Under the pieces are notes generated by a model that saw nothing but the letters and a program-made list of their open reading frames with translations, was not told the origin of the DNA and ran no database searches. Both the position numbers and the translations under genes were made by a program. A stretch of DNA of 64,000 bases, from positions 1 to 64,000 of the forward strand of contig WFYG01000013.1 in assembly GCA_015490195.1 (NCBI GenBank), read 5' to 3'. The DNA is from Thermovibrio sp. (GTDB lineage: Bacteria; Aquificota; Aquificia; Desulfurobacteriales; Desulfurobacteriaceae). How positions within the stretch are numbered: the stretch's first letter is position 1; every line of letters starts with the position of its first letter. Positions 14,863-22,754 of this stretch are shown here, piece by piece.

Positions 14863-17130
14863 ATGGAAAAAACACTCAAAACCTTAGAGTTCTTTAAGCT
14901 CCTCTCAGAAACTTCCTGCCTTGCAAAGAGCGAACCGGGAAAAGAGGCCGTTCTTCTCTTAAGGCCAAAAACAAAAAAGGAAGATGTTGAGAGGGAGCTC
15001 TCCCTGACAGACACATTTGTAAAGCTCCTCTCAGAGAGAAATCTCCCGTTAGAGACGTTCCCAGATATTTCTGCCGTTTTAGAAAAACTAAAAGTTGAAG
15101 GAGCTGTTCTAAGCCCTGAGGAACTCCTCTCTATCTTAAAAGTCTTGAACCAGTCTGCCGTTTTAAAGCGGTTCTTCTCAGAACTTGAAGAGCGGTTTGA
15201 GAGGATAAGGTTCTTTGCCGAAAGACTCAGCGAGGTTGGAAAACTCCGCTCAAAACTCAACTCTTCAATTGACGAAACGGGAGAGATTCTGGACTCCGCC
15301 TCTCCTCAGCTGAGGTCTATAAGGCGCTCTCTGAAGCAGGTTTCAGACAGGGTAAAGGAGAAGCTCACCTCAATAGTTAACAGGAACGAAGACCTGTGCC
15401 CGGACAGGATAATCACGGAGAGGGACGGCAGATACGTAATCCTTGCAAAGCCTCAGTTTTTAAAGAGGTTCAAGGGAATAGTTCACGATAGATCTTCTTC
15501 CGGCCAAACCCTCTACGTTGAACCGCTATCGGTTGTTGAGGAGAACAACAGATTGCGGGAGCTCCGCTCAAAGGAGAAAGAGGAGATAAGGCGGATACTG
15601 AGGGAACTCTCAAAACTTGCCTCTGAACACAGAGAGGAAATAAAGGAGAGCTTTAAAGCTCTTGTTGAGATAGACAGGCGCTACGCCGTTTCGTATATGA
15701 GCCTGAAGCTGAAAGGGACTCTCCCTGAAATCGGGAAAAGTTTAAACCTTAAGGGGGCAAGGCACCCGCTCTTGGTTCTATCTGGAAAAGAAACGGTTCC
15801 CGTTGACATAAAACTTGAAAAGGGGCTTGTAATAACGGGGCCGAATACAGGCGGAAAAACAGTAAGCTTGAAAACTGCCGGAATTTTAACCCTTATGGCT
15901 CAAACAGGTTTCCTCATTCCTGCAGAGGAGGGGAGCTCCGTCAGGCTCTTCAAAAGCTGGTTTGCAGACATAGGAGACGAGCAGAGTATAGAGCAGTCTC
16001 TCTCAACCTTTAGCGGCCACATAAAGAATATTGCAGGGATTCTAAAAGAGGCAGATTCAGACTCTTTAGTTCTTTTAGACGAGCTTGGGGCTGGAACAGA
16101 CCCTGTAGAGGGCTCAACGCTGGCCGTTGCAATTCTAAAGTATCTAAAAGAGAGGGGAGCAAAGGTTGTTGCAACAACCCACTTCACACCTGTAAAGCTC
16201 TTTGCCTACAAGGACGACTACTACCAGGTTGCCTCTGTTCTCTTTGACGAAAAAACTCTAAAGCCTCTATACAGGCTTGCCTACGGAATAGTTGGAAGGA
16301 GCTACGCCCTTGTAATAGCTCAGAGGTTCGGCGTTCCAGAAGAGGTTATAGAAACTGCTAAGAACCTTATGAAGGCAGAAGACAAATTAGCAGAGGACAT
16401 TTTAGAAGCCCTTGAGAGGGAGTATAAGAGGCTTGAGAGCGAAAGGAGAAGGGTTGAGGAGCTGAAGAAAAAGTTAGAGGAAAAAGAGAGGGAGCTCCAC
16501 GAGAGAGAGAGAAAGCTGAGAGAGGAGTTTTCCGAGAAGCTAAAGTCTTACATAGAAGAGCTTGAGAGGAGAACGGCAGAAGCCCTGAAAGAGAAAGAGG
16601 CCGAGAGGGCAAGGCAGAAGGTCAGGCAGGTTGTTGTGAGCGTTAAAAACAGGGCAAAGTTGGAAGAGGAGATAAAGCCCAAAAGGGAACCAAAGGTTGG
16701 GGATACGGTCAAGCTCCTAAAAAGTGGCAGGAAGGGAACCGTTGTTGAGGTAAACAGGGAGAGGAAAACGGCAAAGGTTCAGGTGGGAGCTCTCAAGGTT
16801 GACGTTAAGCTCTCTCAGATTGAAATTGCTGAAGGAGCTCCCAAAAAAGAGGAGACTGTAAGCGTAAACGTTAAAAAGCCTGCAAGCTTCTTCCCTGTTC
16901 TAAAAGTCCTTGGAATGAGGGGAGAGGAGGCTTTAAGGGCTGTTGAGAAGTTCTTAGACGAGGCCAATTTAGTTGGAGTCAAAGAGGTAAAAATCGTCCA
17001 CGGCTACGGAGAGGGGATTCTAAAGAGGCTCATAAGGGAATACCTGAAAGAGTCTCCCTACGTAAAGTCTTTCCGGTCTGGAAAGCCTGAAGAGGGTGGA
17101 GACGGCGTTACCGTTGTGGAGCTCCGCTAA
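14863..17130 (+). CDS. mutS2: MutS2 ATPase/endonuclease
   Basis: MutS-family protein with no mismatch-recognition domain; known relatives suppress recombination or rescue collided ribosomes. ATG 14863 gives the typical opening MEKTLKTLEF. Core helices and clamp precede Walker A GPNTGGKT, then LDELGAGTDP (Walker B) and a long charged coiled coil. The C-terminal SMR nuclease domain has LGMRGEEA and HGYGEG; the usual LDLRG reads LGMRG here. At 755 residues it is full length. Its last 23 bases overlap the convergent Wzz-like gene. Confidence 0.94.
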   Translation: MEKTLKTLEFFKLLSETSCLAKSEPGKEAVLLLRPKTKKEDVERELSLTDTFVKLLSERNLPLETFPDISAVLEKLKVEGAVLSPEELLSILKVLNQSAVLKRFFSELEERFERIRFFAERLSEVGKLRSKLNSSIDETGEILDSASPQLRSIRRSLKQVSDRVKEKLTSIVNRNEDLCPDRIITERDGRYVILAKPQFLKRFKGIVHDRSSSGQTLYVEPLSVVEENNRLRELRSKEKEEIRRILRELSKLASEHREEIKESFKALVEIDRRYAVSYMSLKLKGTLPEIGKSLNLKGARHPLLVLSGKETVPVDIKLEKGLVITGPNTGGKTVSLKTAGILTLMAQTGFLIPAEEGSSVRLFKSWFADIGDEQSIEQSLSTFSGHIKNIAGILKEADSDSLVLLDELGAGTDPVEGSTLAVAILKYLKERGAKVVATTHFTPVKLFAYKDDYYQVASVLFDEKTLKPLYRLAYGIVGRSYALVIAQRFGVPEEVIETAKNLMKAEDKLAEDILEALEREYKRLESERRRVEELKKKLEEKERELHERERKLREEFSEKLKSYIEELERRTAEALKEKEAERARQKVRQVVVSVKNRAKLEEEIKPKREPKVGDTVKLLKSGRKGTVVEVNRERKTAKVQVGALKVDVKLSQIEIAEGAPKKEETVSVNVKKPASFFPVLKVLGMRGEEALRAVEKFLDEANLVGVKEVKIVHGYGEGILKRLIREYLKESPYVKSFRSGKPEEGGDGVTVVELR

Positions 17131-17980
17131 ATCTTTTCCTTGCATTTTCAAGCCATTCAGCAAAAAAGGCTACAAAGATTCCAAGGAGCAACCCCGTTAC
17201 AGCAGAAACAACTACAACGAGAGGTCTGTCAGGCTTTACCGGCTTTCCTGAAACGGTAGAGTAGACAACCTCATAGCCGTGAATACCGGCAGAGAGGATA
17301 TACTCAAGATTAAGCTTTTTGGCTCTCATCAAAATCAGATTCCTGTCTATGGAAGTTGGATCAAAACCCAAAACTTTAATCCGGGAGTTCAGAATTTTCT
17401 TCTTGAGAAGCTTTGCCTCTTTTTCAAGTTCCGGGAGTTCCCTGCTGATTTCCTGAAGCTGCTGTCTGATAACCTCTTTCTGTTTTTCAATCTGTTTACT
17501 TACAAAGGGATTACTGTTTAGATAATTCACAAGAGAGGATAAAACCTCTGGCAGTAAGGAAGGTTCCCTTCCATCAAGTTCTACAAGAAATACACTCCTT
17601 CCAGACTCTCTCCGTCCCCCAGAAGAAACAGTTAAAGAGTCAAGAGACTTAACTGCAGACAGAGAAAGGTGGAGCTCCCTGGCCAGCTTGTTGTACTCCC
17701 CCTTCTGAAGTTCGTCACCAAGAAGTTTTAGAATAGAGATAGTTGTTGAAAAACTAATAATTTCTCTCCTTTCGCCGTTTTTTAACTCAAAAGAAGGAAG
17801 AGCAACAAGAGCTGAATTCCTGTACACTTCAGGAGAGAGAAAAGCGTAGAGCAACCCTGCTATAAAAAAGAGAATCAGGAAGCCGAAAACGTACAGCCTC
17901 CTTTTTTTCAAAACGAGCCACAACTCATAAAGGTCTATCTCATCGTCTAGGGTTTCTTCTCTTTTAAAAAGTTCGTTCAA
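17108..17980 (-). CDS. Wzz-like polysaccharide chain-length determinant protein
   Basis: 290 residues with two terminal membrane segments (~31-48 and ~252-275) around a periplasmic domain with a long helical region (SKQIEKQKEVIRQQLQEI). This is the polysaccharide co-polymerase layout. The N-terminus has the typical DEIDLYELWLVLKKRR before the first membrane segment; there is no C-terminal tyrosine kinase. TTG 17980 has GGAGGT upstream and a good promoter. Target glycan unknown; glycosyltransferase and ugd genes lie elsewhere in the window. Confidence 0.85.
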   Translation of the reverse strand: MNELFKREETLDDEIDLYELWLVLKKRRLYVFGFLILFFIAGLLYAFLSPEVYRNSALVALPSFELKNGERREIISFSTTISILKLLGDELQKGEYNKLARELHLSLSAVKSLDSLTVSSGGRRESGRSVFLVELDGREPSLLPEVLSSLVNYLNSNPFVSKQIEKQKEVIRQQLQEISRELPELEKEAKLLKKKILNSRIKVLGFDPTSIDRNLILMRAKKLNLEYILSAGIHGYEVVYSTVSGKPVKPDRPLVVVVSAVTGLLLGIFVAFFAEWLENARKRFSGAPQR

Positions 17981-18008
17981 ACTAAGACCTCCAAACAGTT
18001 TGAGCCAA

Positions 18009-18036
18009 ATTATAGCTGGAACATTCTCAATCTCAA
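18009..18036 (-). promoter_or_regulatory. Promoter of the Wzz-like gene
   Basis: On the minus strand TTGAGA (18036-18031) and TATAAT (18014-18009) are 16 bases apart. The TTG start lies 28 bases downstream. Five of six -35 bases and all -10 bases match consensus. Confidence 0.65.
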
Positions 18037-18040
18037 GGTT

Positions 18041-18046
18041 TATACT
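18041..18046 (+). promoter_or_regulatory. Promoter -10 box of argD
   Basis: TATACT 28 bases before the argD ATG, in the divergent spacer with the Wzz-like gene. The -35 region (GGAACA, 17 bases upstream) is weak. AGGAGGT (18064-18070) is the RBS. Confidence 0.45.
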
Positions 18047-18074
18047 CCACCCTACAAATCACCAGGAGGTAAAA

Positions 18075-19268
18075 ATGCAAGAGACCTTCAGGAAAACAGA
18101 CCAGTACGTTATGAAAACTTACAACAGGTATCCGGTTTCATTTGTTAAGGGTGAAGGGTGCTGGCTTTACGACAGTCAAGGCAAGAAGTACTTAGATATG
18201 CTGGCAGGAATCGCCGTGTGCAACTTAGGCCACTGTCACCCGAGGGTTTCTGAAGCGATCTGCCAGCAGGCGAAAACACTTATTCACACCTCTAACCTTT
18301 TCCACATAGAACCTCAGGCCGAACTTGCAGAGCTGATATGTAAAAACTCTTTTGGAGATAAAGTCTTCTTCTGCAACTCCGGAGCTGAGGCAAACGAGGG
18401 AGCTCTTAAATTAGCAAGGAGATACGGAACGGAGAAGAACCTTGAAAAGTATGAAATAGTTGCCTTTAGGCAGTCTTTCCACGGAAGGACGATGGCAGCG
18501 GTTACAGTAACGGGGCAGGGGAAATACAGTGATGGCTTTGGCCCAATGCTTCCGGGAGTTAAATTTGCAGAGTTTAACAACATAGACTCAGTAAAAGAGG
18601 TGATTTCAGAGAAAACAGCAGGAATAATCGTTGAGCCGATTCAGGGAGAAGGGGGAGTCATTCCGGCCAGCAAGGAGTTCTTAGAAGAGCTCCGCCAGAT
18701 AGCCGATGAGTTTGATGCAGTTTTAATATTTGACGAGGTTCAGACAGGAATAGGAAGAACAGGAGAGCTCTTTGCTTATCAGCACTACGGCGTTGAACCA
18801 GACGTTATGACACTTGCCAAAGCTCTCGGAAATGGCGTTCCCATAGGAGCAATTGTTGCAAAAGGAGAAGCTGCAGAGGTTTTAAAACCCGGCCTTCACG
18901 CCTCAACCTTCGGAGGAAACTTCCTCGCCACAAGAGCCGGCGTTGAAGTAATGAGAATAATGACAGAACCCGGATTCCTTGACAGGGTAAAAGAGAAAGG
19001 AATCTACCTGAAAAATAGACTTGAGGAGCTGGTTTCTCAGTTTCCCAGATTACTTGAAAGGGTAAGAGGCGTTGGAATGATGTTAGGAATAGTCTGTAAA
19101 TTCCCCTGCAGCAATATAGTTGCCTCAGCCCTTGATAAGGGACTTATTATTAACTGCACGGCAGGAAACATTCTCCGTTTTCTTCCTCCTCTTACGATAG
19201 AAAAGGAGGAAATAGATTACGGAGTTAAAATCCTAAAAGAGGTTTTGAGAGAGTATGCAGCTGAGTAA
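18075..19268 (+). CDS. argD: Acetylornithine aminotransferase
   Basis: Class III PLP aminotransferase of 397 residues for arginine (and possibly lysine) synthesis. CNSGAEANEGALK near residue 100, IFDEVQTGIGRTG and the PLP lysine in TLAKALGNGVPIG are clear, followed by STFGGN. ATG 18075 is set by AGGAGGT 4 bases upstream; an in-frame TTG at 18000 would read through the promoter. The end overlaps the next gene by 14 bases. Confidence 0.93.
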   Translation: MQETFRKTDQYVMKTYNRYPVSFVKGEGCWLYDSQGKKYLDMLAGIAVCNLGHCHPRVSEAICQQAKTLIHTSNLFHIEPQAELAELICKNSFGDKVFFCNSGAEANEGALKLARRYGTEKNLEKYEIVAFRQSFHGRTMAAVTVTGQGKYSDGFGPMLPGVKFAEFNNIDSVKEVISEKTAGIIVEPIQGEGGVIPASKEFLEELRQIADEFDAVLIFDEVQTGIGRTGELFAYQHYGVEPDVMTLAKALGNGVPIGAIVAKGEAAEVLKPGLHASTFGGNFLATRAGVEVMRIMTEPGFLDRVKEKGIYLKNRLEELVSQFPRLLERVRGVGMMLGIVCKFPCSNIVASALDKGLIINCTAGNILRFLPPLTIEKEEIDYGVKILKEVLREYAAE

Positions 19269-20973
19269 AGTAAAGACCTCTCTTATTTTTCAGTCTGACA
19301 GAGTAAGCCAGGAAGTAGTTACAGACGCTCTCCTGTTTTTTGCAGAGAGGCTGAAAAAACTTCAGGTAGAGCTCTCTGCCATCTACCCGGGAGACCCGGG
19401 AGCTCTCCCCTTTGCAATGCTCCTTTCTGACTGGCTCTCTGTTCCCATAAAGGGAGAGGATTTCCTAAAAGAAAACTCTACAGCACTGCTCCTCTTCTCG
19501 GTGGTTCCCTTTGAAGGAGTATCTGAATGGTACGTAGGAGAAAAGGTAAAGATTCTCAGGGAGAAGTTCCCCAACTCCCCCTCCATTCTGGTTTTATCGG
19601 AGAGAGAAGTTTCAAACGTAGACTTCCAGCTTCTTAAAGCTCCGGTTGAAAGGCTCTTCTCCTACCAGTTCATCAGAGAGGTCAGGAAGAACTACTTCTG
19701 GCCTGTTAAAGGCGAGGTAATTCACATAACAGAAGAGCTGTGGAATCTTGCCAGAAAGGAGGCAAAGAACCTCTTAAGGGCAAAGAGGATAAGGGACTCT
19801 GCAAGAAGATACCTAAAAGAGGAAGAGGTAGTAGAGCTAAAACTAGTTGACTCCGACGTAGACCTCTCTATCTGGGAAAGGTTTGAGAAGGGAAAGCTGA
19901 CAGAACCAGAACCTAAGAAGAGAAAGGAAAAGAGGGAAAAGATAAAAATAGAAAAACTATTCCAGATTAGAGACAGAATCCTTTCTTCCGCAGTAACTTC
20001 CGTTCTTGAGTACATTGCCCAGGGACTGGAGTTCCATTTCCCCACTCACCTTGCCTATTCAAACCTTGAAGTGGTTGAAAAAGAAGGAGTTGTTATTGTT
20101 CCAAGGGTTACGGAGGAGCTTAACGGAGCAGACGTCAGAGTAGAGTTTATAGTCAGGTATAAGAGTGTTGATAGAGCCGTGGAGAAGGTAATCTCAGTTA
20201 TAAGAGATTCTTTCCGGGAGCTTACGAAAGATATATTCGGAGAGAAGATAATAACGCCGTTCGTTGACAAAGTTTACGACAGAGAGCTCGGTAAGGGAAG
20301 CGTTTACTTGAGCTGGTTCATAGACAGAGAGATGGGAGAGGAGCTCCTTAAAAAAGTCAACAAACGGTGGCTGATGACGAGGCTCCTCTACAGAAAGAGG
20401 TTTAAGAGTGAACTCAAGGAGCTGATTAAACTCCTTGAAGAGTTCAGCTTTACAACTGAGAACTTTGAACTCCTGAAGAGCAAACTCCTTACCCTGTGGA
20501 AGAGGAATCCCAACATACTGAGAGCAAAAAGAGAAGAGATAAAAGAGGTTATTGAAAAAAAAGAGCTCTGGCCTCTCGTTGCAGCACTCCTTACGGTAGA
20601 AACCATTCCGCCAGACCTATCCCGGTTCCTGCTGGAAATGGGAGACTATGAGAACCCTCACCACCTACTTGCATCACTGAACACTTACTACACGCCGGTT
20701 AAGACAAAGAGGATATACAGGCCAAACTGGGAGAGGGTAATAAGAGGAGAGGAAAGATTCTTCATTAAGGCTGAACCTCTAAACCCGAAGTCTCCCGTTA
20801 CTTACGTCATTCAAACCGAGAGCGGAAATTTCCTTGGGAAGCTCCCCAAAGTTGTCTCTCACTACCTGGCAGCAAAGGAGAGGCAGGGAAAGAGGGTCAG
20901 ATGTAGGGAGCTCTTCTTTGAACCTGACATCTTCAGCGAGAACTCCTACTGGGTTGAGGTTAAATGTCTTTAA
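19255..20973 (+). CDS. Large unknown protein ending in a HIRAN-like domain
   Basis: 572 residues, not recognised as a whole. The first ~165 form an alpha/beta unit (PGDPGALPFAMLL; SILVLSE). A charged segment with EPEPKKRKEKREK (~220-235) follows, then a helical middle. The last ~75 residues look HIRAN-like: NPKSPVTYVIQTESGNFLGK, LPKVVSHYLA, and a final FEPD...YWVEVKC strand pair, parallel to the C-terminus of the protein at 11.6-12.4 kb. No helicase or nuclease motif is visible. ATG 19255 overlaps argD; the stop overlaps the ABC ATPase start, so the three are one operon. Confidence 0.7.
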   Translation: MQLSKVKTSLIFQSDRVSQEVVTDALLFFAERLKKLQVELSAIYPGDPGALPFAMLLSDWLSVPIKGEDFLKENSTALLLFSVVPFEGVSEWYVGEKVKILREKFPNSPSILVLSEREVSNVDFQLLKAPVERLFSYQFIREVRKNYFWPVKGEVIHITEELWNLARKEAKNLLRAKRIRDSARRYLKEEEVVELKLVDSDVDLSIWERFEKGKLTEPEPKKRKEKREKIKIEKLFQIRDRILSSAVTSVLEYIAQGLEFHFPTHLAYSNLEVVEKEGVVIVPRVTEELNGADVRVEFIVRYKSVDRAVEKVISVIRDSFRELTKDIFGEKIITPFVDKVYDRELGKGSVYLSWFIDREMGEELLKKVNKRWLMTRLLYRKRFKSELKELIKLLEEFSFTTENFELLKSKLLTLWKRNPNILRAKREEIKEVIEKKELWPLVAALLTVETIPPDLSRFLLEMGDYENPHHLLASLNTYYTPVKTKRIYRPNWERVIRGEERFFIKAEPLNPKSPVTYVIQTESGNFLGKLPKVVSHYLAAKERQGKRVRCRELFFEPDIFSENSYWVEVKCL

Positions 20974-21911
20974 AAGTAAAAAACCTCAAGATTTCAAGGG
21001 GAACGGTAGAGCTTGTAGTAAGCGGGGAAGTTCACTGCAACAGAGGCGAAAAGGTTGCCGTTGTAGGAGAGAGCGGAAGTGGAAAATCCCTTACAGCCCT
21101 GTCTGTTTTAAGACTCCTGCCCGAGAGCCTGAAAGTAAGCGGAGAGATAACCGTTGACGGAAGAGATGTTTTAAAGCTAAAGGGTGAGGAGCTCCGAAGG
21201 TTCCGCTGGGAAAAGGTGGCAATGGTCTTTCAGGATCCCTCCTCTTCGCTAAATCCCCTTATTACCGTTGGAGAACAGGTTGAGGAAGCTCTAATCTTCC
21301 ATGGTTTCAAGGGAACAGAGAAAGAGTTGAAAGAAAGAGTTGTTGAGCTCTTCAAACTGGCACAGATACCGGAACCAGAAAAAAGGATTAACGCATACCC
21401 ACACCACCTCTCCGGCGGCTTAAAGCAGAGGGTTGCAATAGCTATGGCACTTGCCTGCAGTCCAAACTACCTGATAGCAGACGAACCCACAACCGCATTA
21501 GACGTAACGGTTCAGAAGAGGATACTGGAGCTTCTAAAAGAACTTTCAAAAAAGAAGGAGATGGGAACCGTTCTTATCACCCACGACATGGCTGTTGTTG
21601 AGGAGTTTGCAGAGAGAGTCTTTGTTATGTATTCAGGCTTCACAGTTGAATCTGGAAGTAAAGAGGAAATTTTTAGAAAACCTCTCCACCCTTACACCGA
21701 AGGTTTAATAGCCTCATCGCCAAAGCTTACAGGAGTTGCAAAAAGGAGACTTCCGGCAATTCCGGGAAACGTTCCGGAGCCCTCAAACAGGCCGAAAGGG
21801 TGCCCGTTCCACCCGAGGTGTCCAAAGGTTAGGGAGGTATGCAGGAAGGAGCCCCCCCCCGCCGTCAAAATAGAGAACAGAACCGTCCGCTGTTTCTTTC
21901 CGAACTACTAA
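20964..21911 (+). CDS. oppD: Oligopeptide/dipeptide ABC transporter ATPase (OppD/DppD type)
   Basis: 315 residues with Walker A GESGSGKS (35-42), Q-loop FQDPSSSLNP, signature LSGGLKQR, Walker B LIADEPTTALD and H-loop ITHD. The C-terminal oligopeptide extension is present, with CPFHPRCP, which is typical of OppD/DppD. The permeases are probably the oppB/oppC pair at 57.7-59.7 kb; no binding protein or OppF is in the window. A run of nine C at 21852-21860 lies in the last ~20 codons and could slip. Confidence 0.92.
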   Translation: MSLKVKNLKISRGTVELVVSGEVHCNRGEKVAVVGESGSGKSLTALSVLRLLPESLKVSGEITVDGRDVLKLKGEELRRFRWEKVAMVFQDPSSSLNPLITVGEQVEEALIFHGFKGTEKELKERVVELFKLAQIPEPEKRINAYPHHLSGGLKQRVAIAMALACSPNYLIADEPTTALDVTVQKRILELLKELSKKKEMGTVLITHDMAVVEEFAERVFVMYSGFTVESGSKEEIFRKPLHPYTEGLIASSPKLTGVAKRRLPAIPGNVPEPSNRPKGCPFHPRCPKVREVCRKEPPPAVKIENRTVRCFFPNY

Positions 21912-22062
21912 AATTTCCGATTCATTTAGAATAAAAGAGGGGATATAAAAAGTGAGAAATAATTAATTTTTAAGAAAACAACAGAAAGCCGAAGAGAAAT
22001 TCCTAAAGCTATTAGAGGAATTTGATCCTCAAAATCCAGAAGATTCTTTTAAGAAGTTATGG

Positions 22063-22434
22063 GTGAGCGAAAGAACATATCTTAATCATCTTGAAGACCG
22101 CCTTGAGGAAGGAGTAATTTCTGATTGGAAGGACTACCTTGAAAAAACTTTTGAAACGCTTAGCTCCTATACAGGAGTGTATTATGAAGTTTACGGAAGG
22201 TCATGGGACAGAATCCTCTACGACAGAAAACGTCAATGGATGGTTGTTCTGATAGAGGAAGGACGTATACTTTCAAGTATGAAGGTAAACCAAACTTTAA
22301 AGGAATTGTTTGGCAACCACATCAGGAAAGCAAAAAGAGACAGGCAAACGCTTATAATTCTTAAAGGAAGAGTAAATGAGGAACTTAAAACCAAAGTTAA
22401 AGGAATTCTTAAAACTCTACGAGATAAGAAGTAG
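22063..22434 (+). CDS. Unknown accessory protein, possibly toxin-like; start damaged or non-standard
   Basis: 123 residues from GTG 22063, but the same frame is open from 21967 and the extra ~32 codons look coding (AEEKFLKLLEEFDPQNPEDS). The best SD and start upstream, AGAGGGG then GTG 21952, are cut off by an in-frame TAA at 21964. So the gene either uses a weak internal start or has a nonsense mutation at codon 5. The core WDRILYDRKRQWMVVLIEEG is faintly like RelE/colicin D-type RNase cores; this is a guess. The region is AT-rich and overlaps the next gene by 59 bases. Confidence 0.5.
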   Translation: MSERTYLNHLEDRLEEGVISDWKDYLEKTFETLSSYTGVYYEVYGRSWDRILYDRKRQWMVVLIEEGRILSSMKVNQTLKELFGNHIRKAKRDRQTLIILKGRVNEELKTKVKGILKTLRDKK

Positions 22435-22708
22435 AAGAATAACAGCCGAGAGAGTTATTAAAGACCCTGGAATAGACTACGATATGAACGAGTCTGCATC
22501 CTTTAGACAGGATTTAGAGAAGAATAAACATCTCCTCACACCTGAAGAACTTGCTATTTTGGAGGAAGCTGACAGGAATTTCCTTTTAACCTGGGAAAAA
22601 GTTGAAGACTTAAAGCCGGAAATCCCTTATAACAGAATAGCAAAAGCGTTCCTTAAGGATATCGTCAAGCTGGCCAGAAAATCCCTCTCTACCAAAAGTT
22701 CAACCTGA
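22376..22708 (+). CDS. Unknown helical accessory protein, possible antitoxin partner
   Basis: 110 residues starting ATG 22376 after AAGGAAGAG, inside the 3' end of the preceding gene. It is highly charged and predicted helical, with LLTPEELAILEEADRNFL in the middle and no recognised domain. Strong overlap, small size and an AT-rich setting between two house-keeping blocks fit a toxin-antitoxin or immunity pair, but no motif proves it. Confidence 0.5.
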   Translation: MRNLKPKLKEFLKLYEIRSRRITAERVIKDPGIDYDMNESASFRQDLEKNKHLLTPEELAILEEADRNFLLTWEKVEDLKPEIPYNRIAKAFLKDIVKLARKSLSTKSST

Positions 22709-22754
22709 TTAAAACTCCCGACCAAACGGCCAGAGGGCAAGAATTTTATTTTCT

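Noticed and set aside
18000-18074. Upstream in-frame extension of argD starting TTG 18000
   Set aside because: It would cross the divergent promoters and ignore the AGGAGGT placed exactly before ATG 18075; the extra residues do not resemble ArgD.
19722-20045. Ser/Phe-rich minus-strand frame within the 572-residue gene
   Set aside because: Composition is that of an antisense shadow of a Lys/Glu-rich coding region.
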